From Flavobacteriales bacterium (GTDB lineage: Bacteria > Bacteroidota > Bacteroidia > Flavobacteriales_G > Salibacteraceae), in assembly GCA_020435995.1 (NCBI GenBank), contig JAGQYO010000007.1, positions 1 through 64,000 of the forward strand: a stretch of DNA of 64,000 bases, read 5' to 3'. Every line of letters starts with the position of its first letter. The stretch's first letter is position 1. The notes beneath the pieces were generated by a model. The model was not told the origin of the DNA and did not search any database. It saw only the letters and a list, made by a program, of their open reading frames with translations. Shown here piece by piece: positions 52,473 through 61,993 of this stretch. Position numbers and translations under genes: made by a program.

Positions 52473-52838
52473 TTAAATTACGGTCTCGATCGATAAAGGT
52501 TTGTTTTTATCGGAAATAATTATGGATCTGGCCAATGTTCCATTTTTTAAAATCCTTAATTCCATTTTTGGCTCACCTTTTAGCAGGGTAACTTCCATTC
52601 TCGCTTGGCTCCCTTTTTTCATATTTTCAATAATTGGTGAATACCAGCGCTCTGGCCCTCTTTCTCCAGTACTTACTGATGCTTCTGATTGGTCTAGATA
52701 AACAACAGAAAAAGTAGCTTGACTTTCTTCTTGAGGCAATACAACATATTGCACCTCATAATATACGTCATCCTCTTTTATGCAAGACGAGCAACAGACA
52801 AATACAAGCGAAAAGAATAGAATGATCTTAGAAAACAT
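52473..52838 (-). CDS. Small putative lipoprotein
   Basis: A 121-residue protein with a signal peptide and lipobox CCSSC (Cys about residue 18). The body is beta-strand-rich (VYYEVQYVVLPQEESQATFSVVYL), and I cannot assign a family. I set the start at 52838, where the lipoprotein signal peptide begins; a longer frame exists from 52922. It is divergent from the membrane-protein gene at 52888. Confidence 0.62.
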   Translation of the reverse strand: MFSKIILFFSLVFVCCSSCIKEDDVYYEVQYVVLPQEESQATFSVVYLDQSEASVSTGERGPERWYSPIIENMKKGSQARMEVTLLKGEPKMELRILKNGTLARSIIISDKNKPLSIETVI

Positions 52839-52861
52839 GGAATTGAACTTGACGTTTAAAT

Positions 52862-52869
52862 TACCTTTG
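52862..52869 (+). promoter_or_regulatory. Promoter of the 143-residue membrane protein
   Basis: TACCTTTG matches TAnnTTTG exactly and lies 18 bases before the ATG at 52888. Confidence 0.5.
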
Positions 52870-52874
52870 CCCGT

Positions 52875-52882
52875 CAAAATTA
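52875..52882 (-). promoter_or_regulatory. Divergent promoter of the small lipoprotein
   Basis: The minus strand reads TAATTTTG, matching TAnnTTTG. It lies 36 bases before the lipoprotein start and 6 bases from the opposing promoter. The two transcripts could be mutually exclusive. Confidence 0.4.
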
Positions 52883-52887
52883 CACAC

Positions 52888-53319
52888 ATGTACACTGGAA
52901 TTTTACATTTACACAGAACCATCGCTTATTTGGCACTCATTTTAGTGTTTGTGGTTATGGTAAAATCACTTTATGGTTTTATTAATCGCAAACCGCACAC
53001 AGAAGGCGATAGAAAACTAGGTCTGTTTGCACTTATCGGAAGTCACCTGCAACTTCTTGCGGGATTGACTCTTTATTTCGCAGCAGGATATGTTGGAATG
53101 TGGTCGAATATGTCTGAAATAATGAAAGATGCTGATTTGCGCTTTAAAATCATTGAGCATCCTTTTATGATGATTATTGGTATTGTTTTTATTACCGTGG
53201 GATACAGCCAATCCAAAAAAGCAACAGATGATTTGAAGAAACATCGCTTAAAAGGTGTTTTCTTTTTACTCGGCTTGGCCTGTTTTTTAGCCAGCACTCC
53301 TTGGGATAGACTGTTTTAG
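52888..53319 (+). CDS. Small four-helix membrane protein
   Basis: A 143-residue protein with four hydrophobic segments (LHLHRTIAYLALILVFVV, LGLFALIGSHLQLLAGLTLYF, PFMMIIGIVFITVGYSQ, FFLLGLACFLASTPWDRLF). The conserved His residues in the first two helices (HLHRT, GSHLQL) and the EHPFMMI third are reminiscent of small cytochrome-b-like membrane proteins; I cannot name it. The ATG at 52888 was chosen because it follows its promoter; the frame is open upstream only antisense to the lipoprotein. hflX begins 2 bases after its stop. Confidence 0.72.
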   Translation: MYTGILHLHRTIAYLALILVFVVMVKSLYGFINRKPHTEGDRKLGLFALIGSHLQLLAGLTLYFAAGYVGMWSNMSEIMKDADLRFKIIEHPFMMIIGIVFITVGYSQSKKATDDLKKHRLKGVFFLLGLACFLASTPWDRLF

Positions 53320-53321
53320 AT

Positions 53322-54509
53322 TTGAATAGTACCTCTACAGAAAAAGAAACGGCGGTTCTGATTGGGCTGATTACACAGGATCAATCTGAAACACAAGTAA
53401 CTGAATATTTAGATGAACTTGCTTTCTTAGCCGAAACAGCGGGTATCTCTACTGTAAAACGATTTACGCAAAAGCTGGCTCACCCCGATGTACACTCCTT
53501 TGTAGGAAAAGGGAAGCTCCAAGAGATTCAGCAATATGTAGAAGAAAACAAAATAGACTTTCTCATATTTGACGACGACCTATCCCCTTCTCAACTTCGA
53601 AACGTCGAAAAGGAAACCAAAAAAAGAATATTTGATCGAAGCTTGCTTATTCTAGACATTTTTCAAATGCGAGCTCAATCTGCCCAGAGTAAAACCCAAG
53701 TCGATTTGGCACGCTATCAATACCTCTTGCCTAGATTAACAAAAATGTGGAGCCACCTTGAAAGGCAAAGGGGTGGAACTGGGACCAGAGGTGGTGCTGG
53801 AGAAAAAGAAATTGAAACGGATAGGAGAATGATCCGAAAAAAAATATCCCAACTAGAGGAAAAGCTTAAAGAAATCGACAAACAAAACTTTATCCAACGA
53901 AAAAATCGAGGACAAATGGTCCGAATTTCATTGGTGGGATACACCAATGTGGGTAAATCTACCATCATGAACTTACTAAGTAAGTCGAACGTTTTTGCCG
54001 AAAACAAACTCTTTGCAACTTTAGATACTACGGTTCGAAAGGTCGTGATTCAGAACCTTCCATTTTTACTTTCTGATACTGTTGGATTTATTCGAAAACT
54101 TCCACATCAATTGGTCGAATCGTTTAAATCAACGCTTGATGAGGTGCGAGAATCCGATATTCTTATCCATGTGGTTGATATTTCGCATCCCAACTTTGAA
54201 GATCATATTCAAGTAGTAAACAATACACTGCAAGAACTTGACTCTCAGGACAAACCAACAATTTTGTTATTCAATAAAATTGACCAGTACAGACATCTAG
54301 ATGAAGGTGAATTTGACTACACTGGAAACGAAAAGCAAAACATCTCCCTTATCGACCTAAAAAACACTTGGATGGCCAATACACAAACCGATTGTTTGTT
54401 TGTTTCGGCAAGTGAAAAAATTAATTTTCAAGAATTTAGGGATCTTTTATATGAAAAGGTGAAGGATGTTTATGAAACGAAATATCCGTATCAACACTTT
54501 CTATATTAA
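53322..54509 (+). CDS. hflX: Ribosome-associated GTPase HflX
   Basis: A GTPase that splits stalled ribosomes. The 395-residue protein has an N-terminal HflX domain (THPDVHSFVGKGKL-like LAHPDVHSFVGKGK), the GGAGEKEIETDRR linker, the P-loop GYTNVGKST, DTVGFIRKLPHQLVESFKST and NKID. The start is TTG. It follows the small membrane protein by 2 bases and is probably co-transcribed. Confidence 0.95.
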   Translation: MNSTSTEKETAVLIGLITQDQSETQVTEYLDELAFLAETAGISTVKRFTQKLAHPDVHSFVGKGKLQEIQQYVEENKIDFLIFDDDLSPSQLRNVEKETKKRIFDRSLLILDIFQMRAQSAQSKTQVDLARYQYLLPRLTKMWSHLERQRGGTGTRGGAGEKEIETDRRMIRKKISQLEEKLKEIDKQNFIQRKNRGQMVRISLVGYTNVGKSTIMNLLSKSNVFAENKLFATLDTTVRKVVIQNLPFLLSDTVGFIRKLPHQLVESFKSTLDEVRESDILIHVVDISHPNFEDHIQVVNNTLQELDSQDKPTILLFNKIDQYRHLDEGEFDYTGNEKQNISLIDLKNTWMANTQTDCLFVSASEKINFQEFRDLLYEKVKDVYETKYPYQHFLY

Positions 54510-54844
54510 ATAAAATAGCCCGAGATTGCTCTCAGGCCATTTAGATGGAATATTGATCTACTATTTATAGGCAAAACTGTTTCAAGCTTTTGTCAGGTTT
54601 ACTTGAAATTTTGTTTGAAAGAGATAAAAGTGGAATTCATTTTTGAAATAAATAGCAGACTTGTTTGAATTGGTATAATTTCTTTGCGAAGAGGAGGTTA
54701 TTTTTCACGAAAGCATCGGCAAAGAGCCTAATCAACCTATGAGTTCGAGGTTTACAAATAAGTAAAATTTGTTTCCTATGCTTTTTGACAAAAAAAAAGA
54801 GCCACAACAAACTGTGGCTCTTCCATACATTCTTCTGTTTCTAT
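54510..54844. other. 335-base intergenic gap between hflX and the acyl-CoA dehydrogenase gene
   Basis: Convergent ends meet here. GCCCGAGA/TCTCAGGC at 54526-54545 forms a weak stem without a T tract and may help end hflX. The last 30 bases hold the acyl-CoA dehydrogenase terminator. The middle, about 54550-54785, shows nothing I can identify: no good open frame, tRNA or repeat. Confidence 0.6.
54790..54821 (-). terminator. Terminator of the acyl-CoA dehydrogenase gene
   Basis: A perfect 9-bp stem (AGAGCCACA at 54798-54806 with TGTGGCTCT at 54813-54821). On the minus strand it is followed by a tract of eight T, 23 bases after the acyl-CoA dehydrogenase stop. Confidence 0.93.
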
Positions 54845-55987
54845 TTAGTCTTGTAAGATTCCTCTAGAGATTACAATTTTTTGAACCTCAGAAGTACCTT
54901 CATAAATCTGGGTAATTTTAGCATCACGCATCATTCTCTCTACGTGATACTCTTTTACAAAACCATAACCACCATGAATTTGAACTGCCTCAATGGTGGT
55001 ATCCATCGCCACTTTAGATGCATATAACTTTGCCATGGCACTCGCCTGCCCGTATGGCAATCCTTGATCCTTTAACCAAGCACTTCTATAAACCAATAAA
55101 CGCGCTGCTTCAATTTCGGTGGCCATATCTGCCAACTTGAATTGAATGGCTTGGTGTTTTGAAATTTCCTTTCCAAAGGCTTTCCTTTCTTTGGAATATG
55201 CTGTTGCTAATTCAAATGCACCTGTTGCAATTCCCAACGCCTGAGATGCAACTCCAATTCTTCCGCCTTCTAAGGTTTTCATAGCGAATTTGAACCCAAA
55301 TCCGTCTTCACCAATTCTGTTTCCTTTTGGAACTTTTACATCATTAAATAACAAGGTGTGGGTGTCGCTTGCACGAATCCCCATTTTGTTTTCTTTAGCT
55401 CCAACTATAAAACCGTCCATTCCACGCTCAACAATAAAGGCGTTGATACCGCGGTGACCTTTTTCAACATCTGTTTGAGCTATTACTATATAAGTAGAAG
55501 CTGATCCACCATTAGTAATCCAATTTTTCGTACCATTTAGCAAATAATAGTCTCCTTTGTCTATCGCTGTGGTTCTTTGAGAAGTAGCATCAGACCCTGC
55601 TTCGGGTTCAGAAAGGCAAAATGCACCTATTTTTTCTCCGGTAGCCAAAGGAACCAAATATTTCAATTTCTGCTCTTCGCTTCCATAAGCCTCTAGTCCA
55701 TAGTTTACCAAAGAATTACAAACAGACACACAAACTGAAGAAGCCGCTTCCACTTTAGAGAATTCCTCCATTGCAATGGCATAGGAAAGAGCGTCCATTC
55801 CGCCACCACCATACTTTGGGTTTACCATCATTCCCAAAAAGCCCAATTCACCTAATTGTCGAATTTGTTCTTTTGGAAACTCCTGCTTATCATCTCTTTC
55901 AATTACTCCTGGCAACAACACATTTTGTGCGAAATCTCTCGCTGCGTCTCTTACAGCCAAGTGCTCTTCAGTTAACTCAAAATTCAT
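54845..55987 (-). CDS. Acyl-CoA dehydrogenase
   Basis: An FAD enzyme that oxidises acyl-CoA to enoyl-CoA. The 380-residue protein has the FAD-binding segments (AFCLSEPEAGSDA; TNGGSASTYI), the GYGFVKEYHVERMMRD region with the family Arg, and the catalytic base Glu in QIYEGTSEVQ near the C terminus. It resembles short/branched-chain acyl-CoA dehydrogenases of amino-acid catabolism, such as isovaleryl- or 2-methylbutyryl-CoA enzymes, but the chain-length choice cannot be read. Confidence 0.93.
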   Translation of the reverse strand: MNFELTEEHLAVRDAARDFAQNVLLPGVIERDDKQEFPKEQIRQLGELGFLGMMVNPKYGGGGMDALSYAIAMEEFSKVEAASSVCVSVCNSLVNYGLEAYGSEEQKLKYLVPLATGEKIGAFCLSEPEAGSDATSQRTTAIDKGDYYLLNGTKNWITNGGSASTYIVIAQTDVEKGHRGINAFIVERGMDGFIVGAKENKMGIRASDTHTLLFNDVKVPKGNRIGEDGFGFKFAMKTLEGGRIGVASQALGIATGAFELATAYSKERKAFGKEISKHQAIQFKLADMATEIEAARLLVYRSAWLKDQGLPYGQASAMAKLYASKVAMDTTIEAVQIHGGYGFVKEYHVERMMRDAKITQIYEGTSEVQKIVISRGILQD

Positions 55988-56012
55988 CTTTTCTCCTTAA
56001 AAAATTGAGGCG

Positions 56013-56020
56013 CAAAGGTA
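56013..56020 (-). promoter_or_regulatory. Promoter of the acyl-CoA dehydrogenase gene
   Basis: The minus strand reads TACCTTTG, an exact TAnnTTTG match, 25 bases before the ATG. A one-mismatch element for anmK (TACCCTTG at 56043-56050) faces the other way. Confidence 0.55.
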
Positions 56021-56059
56021 TCCATTTGCTGAAATAAATATTTACCCTTGTAGACAAGT

Positions 56060-57127
56060 ATGAGTGATAAAAAGAAATGGGAAGTATTAGGTTTAATGTC
56101 AGGTACTTCTCTTGATGGGTTGGACATTGCACACATCCATTTTAAAAAACAAAACAAGCTATGGACATTTGAATTACTTGAAGTTGAAACCTATAAATAT
56201 GATGAGTTTTGGTTCAAAAAACTTTCTCAACCTTACGACATTAAAAATACGCCACGTCTAAATCAGCTAGATATTGAATACGGAGATTTTCTTGGAGAAA
56301 AATGCAATTTCTTTTGTAAAAAGCACCAAATCAATCCTAAATTTATTTGCTCACACGGTCACACTATATTTCACCAACCAGAGCTTGGCTACACACTTCA
56401 AGTAGGTAATGGGCAGCGCATGGCATCTAAAACCAACCGAGTAGTAATCAATAATTTTAGAATGCAAGATGTGCGACTTGGTGGACAAGGTGCACCCTTG
56501 GTGCCGATCGGTGATCTGCATCTCTTTAAGGAATACAACCAATGTTTAAACTTAGGTGGATTTGCTAATATCAGCACCAAATCGGAAAGCGGAATTACGG
56601 CCTATGACATCTGTCCTGTAAATATCGTGCTCAACCAGATAGCTCAAACCTTGGGAAAAAACTTTGACCATGAGGGATTATTCGCAAGATCGGGTAATCT
56701 AATAGATTCACTACTTGAGAAACTTAATCAACTTGGCTATTACAAAGCAAGAGCACCAAAATCTCTGGGTAAAGAGTGGGTAAACGATTGTTTTAATCCA
56801 ATTTTTGAGAATGCTAATCTAGATGCTTCGGATCTTCTTGCTACCCTAACTGAACACATGGCTATCCAAATTGCATGTAGTTTTAAACCCGATTTAAAGG
56901 TGCTCTGCACTGGTGGTGGAGCATACAATACTTATTTAATCGAGCGTATAAAACAACACAGCACCAATTCGGAGTTAATAATACCAAACCAAAAAATCGT
57001 AGAATACAAAGAAGCGCTCATTTTTGGTTTTTTAGGAGTGTTGCGACTAGAGGGCGAATTAAACTGCCTGAGTTCGGTTACTGGAGCCCAGTCAAATCAT
57101 TCATCTGGCGTGATTTGTAGGCCCTAA
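56060..57127 (+). CDS. anmK: Anhydro-N-acetylmuramic acid kinase
   Basis: Recycles peptidoglycan by converting 1,6-anhydro-MurNAc to MurNAc 6-phosphate. The 355-residue ASKHA-fold kinase has the GLMSGTSLDGLDIAH phosphate motif (11-25), CSHGHTIFHQP, DVRLGGQGAPLVPIGD and CTGGGAYNTYL. It is divergent from the acyl-CoA dehydrogenase gene. Confidence 0.93.
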   Translation: MSDKKKWEVLGLMSGTSLDGLDIAHIHFKKQNKLWTFELLEVETYKYDEFWFKKLSQPYDIKNTPRLNQLDIEYGDFLGEKCNFFCKKHQINPKFICSHGHTIFHQPELGYTLQVGNGQRMASKTNRVVINNFRMQDVRLGGQGAPLVPIGDLHLFKEYNQCLNLGGFANISTKSESGITAYDICPVNIVLNQIAQTLGKNFDHEGLFARSGNLIDSLLEKLNQLGYYKARAPKSLGKEWVNDCFNPIFENANLDASDLLATLTEHMAIQIACSFKPDLKVLCTGGGAYNTYLIERIKQHSTNSELIIPNQKIVEYKEALIFGFLGVLRLEGELNCLSSVTGAQSNHSSGVICRP

Positions 57128-57169
57128 ATAATACCCCTTTTTTAGGCCCAAAAAACTTAGAAGCTTTCT

Positions 57170-57177
57170 TACATTTG
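57170..57177 (+). promoter_or_regulatory. Promoter of the amino-acid dehydrogenase gene
   Basis: TACATTTG matches TAnnTTTG exactly, 20 bases before the ATG at 57198. Confidence 0.5.
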
Positions 57178-57197
57178 CGCAAAATTTTGAAATAGGT

Positions 57198-58427
57198 ATG
57201 AAAGACCTCCTTTACAAGTTTGAAAACAAAACTCCAGAAATCGTTTTTGAGTGGCAAGATGCCGAAACTGAAGCGCAGGGTTGGGTAGTAATTAACTCAC
57301 TTCGTGGCGGCGCTGCTGGTGGTGGTACTAGAATGCGAGCGGGACTTGATAAGAGGGAAGTGGAGTCTCTAGCAAAAACAATGGAGGTTAAGTTTACTGT
57401 AGCTGGCCCTGCTATCGGTGGTGCCAAATCTGGGATTAATTTCGACCCAAATGACCCTAGAAAAAAAGGTGTGTTGCAGAGATGGTACAAAGCTGTTGCT
57501 CCATTGTTAAAAAATTATTACGGAACTGGCGGAGACCTAAATGTTGACGAAATTCACGAGGTTATACCCATGACGGAAGATTGTGGTGTTTGGCATCCTC
57601 AAGAAGGCGTTTTTAATGGCCATTTTCAACCTACTGAACCACAAAAAATAAACCGTATTGGGCAATTAAGAAGAGGTGTCCTCAAGGAAATAGAAGATTC
57701 ATATTTTTCTCCAGACACAGGGAGAAAGTATGTAGTTGCCGATATGATTACTGGTTTCGGTGTTGCCGAAAGTGTGAAGCATTACTACAACATTTATGGA
57801 GGAGACCTTAAAGGAAAGAGGGTTATTGTTCAAGGTTGGGGAAATGTTGGCTCGGCCGGCGCATTCTATTTGGCACAAAGCGGAGCCATAATAGTTGGGA
57901 TAATTGACAGGGTCGGAGGCCTTATCAAAGAAGAAGGATTTTCTCTTGAGGAGATTCGTCATCTGTTTTTGAACAAAGAAGGAAACAAACTTGTAGCTGA
58001 AAACATGTTATCATTCGACGAAGTGAATGCAAAAATTTGGGATTTAAATGCACAAGTGTTTATTCCATGTGCTGCGTCAAGATTGATTACACGCGACCAG
58101 ATCGATCGCATGATAAATGCTGGAATGGAAGTGATAGCGGCAGGGGCCAATGTTCCATTTGCTGATCCGCAGATTTTCTTCGGGCCCATAGCCGATTATA
58201 CTGACAATCACATTTCGATTATTCCTGATTTTATATCCAACTGTGGCATGGCACGAGTGTTTTGTTACTTGATGAAAGAAGATCACGTGGATATGAGTGA
58301 CGCAGCGATTTTTGGCGATACTTCCGAAATTATCCGAAAAGCGCTGGTTAAATCTTACGCTAAAAATTCAGACAAAAAGCACATTGCTAAAACTGCATTT
58401 GAAATAGCACTTAATCAATTGGTGTAA
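57198..58427 (+). CDS. Glu/Leu/Phe/Val-type amino acid dehydrogenase
   Basis: A 409-residue oxidative deaminase of the GluDH superfamily. Catalytic Lys residues lie in AAGGGTRMRAG and GGAKSGINFDP. The Rossmann domain carries the NAD(P) loop VQGWGNVGSAGA (G-x-G-x-x-x-A-type) near residue 213, and the domain end EVIAAGANVPF is conserved. Length and motifs fit glutamate or leucine dehydrogenase; I cannot settle the substrate. nhaD begins 19 bases later. Confidence 0.88.
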   Translation: MKDLLYKFENKTPEIVFEWQDAETEAQGWVVINSLRGGAAGGGTRMRAGLDKREVESLAKTMEVKFTVAGPAIGGAKSGINFDPNDPRKKGVLQRWYKAVAPLLKNYYGTGGDLNVDEIHEVIPMTEDCGVWHPQEGVFNGHFQPTEPQKINRIGQLRRGVLKEIEDSYFSPDTGRKYVVADMITGFGVAESVKHYYNIYGGDLKGKRVIVQGWGNVGSAGAFYLAQSGAIIVGIIDRVGGLIKEEGFSLEEIRHLFLNKEGNKLVAENMLSFDEVNAKIWDLNAQVFIPCAASRLITRDQIDRMINAGMEVIAAGANVPFADPQIFFGPIADYTDNHISIIPDFISNCGMARVFCYLMKEDHVDMSDAAIFGDTSEIIRKALVKSYAKNSDKKHIAKTAFEIALNQLV

Positions 58428-58446
58428 TATTCTTTAAGTCAATATT

Positions 58447-59787
58447 ATGGGTGGCTGGGAAATAGTAATGGTATTAATTTTTGTAGTGGGTTACCTTGGG
58501 ATTGCCATGGAGCATCCACTCCAGATAGATAAGGCGGCTACGGCAATTTTGATTGGCGTACTTTGTTGGACCGCATTTGTGATTGGGGCACCACGTATAA
58601 TTGACCCCGCCCTTATTCCTGATGGAAATTTTTTCCATTACATCGTTCACGACCACAAAAGTGGACTCATGTTTCACTTAGGTGAAATTGCCTCTATTCT
58701 GTTTTTTCTACTGGGTGCCATGACCATTGTGGAGCTTATAGACGCCTACGAAGGTTTTTCAGTAGTTACTAGCCGAATTAAAACAACGAATAAGGTCGTT
58801 CTTATGTGGACCCTATGCATTGTTGCATTCTTCTTTTCTGCTGTATTGGATAACCTTACAACGGCAATAGTGATGGCCGCATTGCTCAAAAAACTTATTC
58901 GAAACCGTAAAGTCATGTGGCTTTATGCCGGTATGATTGTAATTGCCGCAAATGCTGGTGGTGCGTGGTCGCCAATTGGCGATGTCACTACTATTATGCT
59001 TTGGATTGGCGGACAAGTGACTGCTGCCAACATTGTTAAAATGGTTTTTATTCCTAGCTTAGTTTGTTTGCTTGTACCACTTATATTTTTATCGTTTAGA
59101 CTAAAAGGAACTGTATCCAGACCTCCTGCGGAAGAAAAAAATAGCGAACACCCGACAACCATTCAACCTTGGGAACAAAAATTAGTTTTTATCCTTGGCG
59201 TATCTGTTTTGCTTTTCGTACCTGTGTTTAAAACAATCACTCATCTCCCCCCATTTATGGGTATCCTTTTAGGTTTAGGAGTCCTTTGGGTGGTAACCGC
59301 AATATTGAATAGAAACAAACCAAAATATGCCTTAGATGAAGCTACGGTTGAAGGGGTTCTTACTAAAATTGATACCCCAAGTGTACTCTTCTTCCTAGGG
59401 ATACTATTAGCCGTAGGTAGTTTGCAATCGGCGGGCCAATTAAACCTAATGGCGGGCTTGCTAGATGAATATATTGGTGACCTCTATCTTGTGAATTTGG
59501 TTATAGGATTACTTTCATCAATTGTGGATAACGTTCCATTGGTAGCTGCGGCAATTGGTATGTACCCCATTATACCAGATACAGTATATGCCACGGATGG
59601 TAAATTCTGGGAGTTTCTGGCGTATTGTGCTGGAACGGGCGGAAGTTGCTTAATTATTGGGTCTGCAGCTGGCGTTGCTATTATGGGAATTCTAAAAATA
59701 GATTTTATCTGGTATTTTAAAAATATCTCCTTCCTCGCGCTTTTAGGATATTTAAGTGGTGCCGCTACTTATTATTTCATGTTTTAA
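58447..59787 (+). CDS. nhaD: Sodium:proton antiporter NhaD
   Basis: A membrane Na+/H+ antiporter of 446 residues with 11-13 hydrophobic segments. Family motifs are SAVLDNLTTAIVMAALLKKL, VIAANAGGAWSPIGDVTTIM (a conserved GD in the transport path), IVDNVPLVAAAIGMYP and TGGSCLIIGSAAGVA. It suggests Na+-based bioenergetics of a marine or saline organism. Follows the amino-acid dehydrogenase closely. Confidence 0.93.
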   Translation: MGGWEIVMVLIFVVGYLGIAMEHPLQIDKAATAILIGVLCWTAFVIGAPRIIDPALIPDGNFFHYIVHDHKSGLMFHLGEIASILFFLLGAMTIVELIDAYEGFSVVTSRIKTTNKVVLMWTLCIVAFFFSAVLDNLTTAIVMAALLKKLIRNRKVMWLYAGMIVIAANAGGAWSPIGDVTTIMLWIGGQVTAANIVKMVFIPSLVCLLVPLIFLSFRLKGTVSRPPAEEKNSEHPTTIQPWEQKLVFILGVSVLLFVPVFKTITHLPPFMGILLGLGVLWVVTAILNRNKPKYALDEATVEGVLTKIDTPSVLFFLGILLAVGSLQSAGQLNLMAGLLDEYIGDLYLVNLVIGLLSSIVDNVPLVAAAIGMYPIIPDTVYATDGKFWEFLAYCAGTGGSCLIIGSAAGVAIMGILKIDFIWYFKNISFLALLGYLSGAATYYFMF

Positions 59788-59910
59788 GCGCCCCTGATTC
59801 TTGGTCTTTTGTATTAACACGGCTTTGTGAGTAGAATTCGAATTCTGCCTAGTTAACTCACCTTCATACAATCATCTTTGTTTATTGCGAATAAATAGAC
59901 AAAGACTTTT

Positions 59911-60615
59911 ATGACAACTCCCTTTTTTCTACAAATAAGCGTAGATCCCGAAACTGTTGAAGCCGCCGGAGAAGCAGCATCTACAATTGAAACAATTTCT
60001 ATACTTGAATTAATTGCTGGTGGTGGCTGGTATATCATGGCACCATTGGGGATCCTTTCTATTGTAGCCGTATATATTTTCATCGAAAGGTTTTTGGCTA
60101 TTCAAAAGGCTTCAATACTCGATCCTAAGTTTATGAATCAAATGAGAGATTTTATCTACGAAGGAAAAATGGATGCGGCAAAAGAATTATGCAAAAAACG
60201 TTCAACCCCATTTAGCAGAATGCTGCAAAAAGGAGTCAATCGCATAGGAAAACCTCTTGGCGACATAAGTACTGCTATAGAAAACGTTGGAAAATTAGAG
60301 ATTTACAATTTAGAGCAGGGACTTTCTACATTAGCCACCATTGCCGGAGCCGCACCAATGATAGGATTCCTAGGCACCGTAATCGGTATGATTAATACAT
60401 TTCACGAGATGTATGCCGCTGGAAACAGTGTCGAAATTTCTAATCTTTCGGGTGGAATTATGCAGGCTATGGTTACCACAGCAGCTGGATTAGTAATCGG
60501 TATTATTGCCTACATTGGTTACAATTTATTGGTTGCCAAAGTGGATAAAGTCATTCACAAAATGGAGGCTACTTCATTAGAATTTATGGATCTATTACAA
60601 GAACCCGCAAAATAA
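59911..60615 (+). CDS. ExbB/TolQ/MotA-type proton channel
   Basis: The proton-channel subunit that powers TonB or a similar transducer. The 234-residue protein has a first helix at about 37-57 (GGWYIMAPLGILSIVAVYIFIERF), then a cytoplasmic loop, and two more helices (TIAGAAPMIGFLGTVIGMINTFHEM; MVTTAAGLVIGIIAYIGYNLLVAKVD). The GTVxGM and Thr residues are typical. It is followed by exbD and tonB-like genes. Confidence 0.9.
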   Translation: MTTPFFLQISVDPETVEAAGEAASTIETISILELIAGGGWYIMAPLGILSIVAVYIFIERFLAIQKASILDPKFMNQMRDFIYEGKMDAAKELCKKRSTPFSRMLQKGVNRIGKPLGDISTAIENVGKLEIYNLEQGLSTLATIAGAAPMIGFLGTVIGMINTFHEMYAAGNSVEISNLSGGIMQAMVTTAAGLVIGIIAYIGYNLLVAKVDKVIHKMEATSLEFMDLLQEPAK

Positions 60616-60646
60616 AAGGCACCAATTACTAGTTATAAGATAAGCT

Positions 60647-61039
60647 ATGGCAATAAGTTCAAGAAATAAAGTAAGCGTCACCTTTTCGATGTCATCCATG
60701 ACAGATATAGTGTTTTTACTGCTCATCTTCTTCATTATTGTGTCAACCATGGTGAGTCCGAATGCCTTAAAAGTGCTATTACCAAAAAGCTCTGCTAAAA
60801 CAACATCACCACAAACTGTCTCAGTTTCTATTTCCCCTGATATCCAATATTATTTAAATGGTAACCTCATAGACCCCGAAAGCTTAGAAAACGGAATAAA
60901 AAAAGCAGTTGGCGACGCGAAAAAACCAGGGATTGTACTTCATTGCGATAAGAGCGTAGCTATCGAGCACGCCGTTAAAGTAATGGATATTGCAAACAGA
61001 AACAGATTTGAATTGGTACTGGCGACCAAGGCCAAATAA
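60647..61039 (+). CDS. ExbD/TolR-type biopolymer transport protein
   Basis: A 130-residue protein with one N-terminal membrane helix. The proton-carrying Asp lies in SMTDIVFLLLIFFI (Asp about residue 19), and a periplasmic domain follows (LHCDKSVAIEHAVKVMDIA). It works with the channel protein encoded 31 bases upstream. Confidence 0.92.
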   Translation: MAISSRNKVSVTFSMSSMTDIVFLLLIFFIIVSTMVSPNALKVLLPKSSAKTTSPQTVSVSISPDIQYYLNGNLIDPESLENGIKKAVGDAKKPGIVLHCDKSVAIEHAVKVMDIANRNRFELVLATKAK

Positions 61040-61043
61040 TACT

Positions 61044-61880
61044 ATGTATTTCGATACAACAAATAAAAAAAGAGGGTTAGCAGGTACTATACTGGTTCAC
61101 TTGCTCCTGCTCATTTTGTTTATTATCTACGGATTAAACTACCCTGTACCACGCCCAGAAACTGGCATGCTCCTAAATTTCGGCACAAGTGATATGGGTA
61201 GCGGAGAAATTCAGCCTGATGTAGCAGGAGACCCAAGCCCACAAACCGACCCAAATGAAGAAATTATTCCTCCTACTGAAAGCAGTTCGAGCAATGCTCA
61301 AGATGACCAAGTTTTAACCCAAGACGAGATAGAAACTCTTACTACCCCAGAAAATGATGATAGCAAGAAAACGGAGTCTGAAAATGCAACCAAACCAAAG
61401 GATAACTCATCTCAATCTACTACTGAAGAATCAAAAGAACCTAAAAAAGAACCCCAGTTAGACTCCCGATTAAAAAACACCTTAGAAAATGCCTTTAACA
61501 AAGGCGGAGGGTCGGAAGGAGATGACAAAAACAAATCCGGCGATAAAGGAAAAGTAAACGGTGATAAACAGGGCAATTCATATACTGGTGGTACGGGAGG
61601 TAGCGGTGGTGGTAATTATAACCTAGGGGACAGAAACGCCCTAGCCAAAATTAAACCAGACTATACTTGTGAGGAATACGGCATAGTTGTGATTAGCGTT
61701 AGAGTAAACCGAAATGGACAAACTGTTGATGCCAATCTTCAACTCAAAGGCACCTCCAACACAGCTCCCTGTTTGGTAAACCGGGCAAAGGAAGCCGCAC
61801 TTAAAACCAAATGGCAGCCAGACCCCGCCGCACCAGAAATTCAGATTGGCAGCATTACCTACCATTTTGAGCTAAACTAA
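61044..61880 (+). CDS. TonB/TolA-like energy transducer
   Basis: A 278-residue protein with a single membrane helix at about residues 13-32 (VHLLLLILFIIYGL), then a long acidic Ser/Thr/Lys/Glu linker. A Gly-rich GGTGGSGGG patch precedes a C-terminal TonB-like domain with VVISVRVNRNGQTVDANLQL. It should use the ExbB-ExbD proton motive force to act on an outer-membrane receptor. I set the start at 61044, 4 bases after exbD; a longer frame merely overlaps exbD. Confidence 0.83.
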   Translation: MYFDTTNKKRGLAGTILVHLLLLILFIIYGLNYPVPRPETGMLLNFGTSDMGSGEIQPDVAGDPSPQTDPNEEIIPPTESSSSNAQDDQVLTQDEIETLTTPENDDSKKTESENATKPKDNSSQSTTEESKEPKKEPQLDSRLKNTLENAFNKGGGSEGDDKNKSGDKGKVNGDKQGNSYTGGTGGSGGGNYNLGDRNALAKIKPDYTCEEYGIVVISVRVNRNGQTVDANLQLKGTSNTAPCLVNRAKEAALKTKWQPDPAAPEIQIGSITYHFELN

Positions 61881-61993
61881 GCGCTTTACAAAAGTATTTA
61901 GGCCCTACTCTATTTACATGTGCCAACACATTCTTTAATTTAAAGCGATTTAAATCTTAAAGGAAATCAACAGAATTGGTATTATTGACCCAA

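Noticed and set aside
52780-52887. N-terminal extension of the small membrane protein.
   Set aside because: It is antisense to the lipoprotein signal peptide, and the promoter at 52862-52869 lies within it, so the true start is 52888.
54526-54545. Short stem after hflX that could be a terminator.
   Set aside because: One mismatch and no T tract on either side; kept only as a note in the gap entry.
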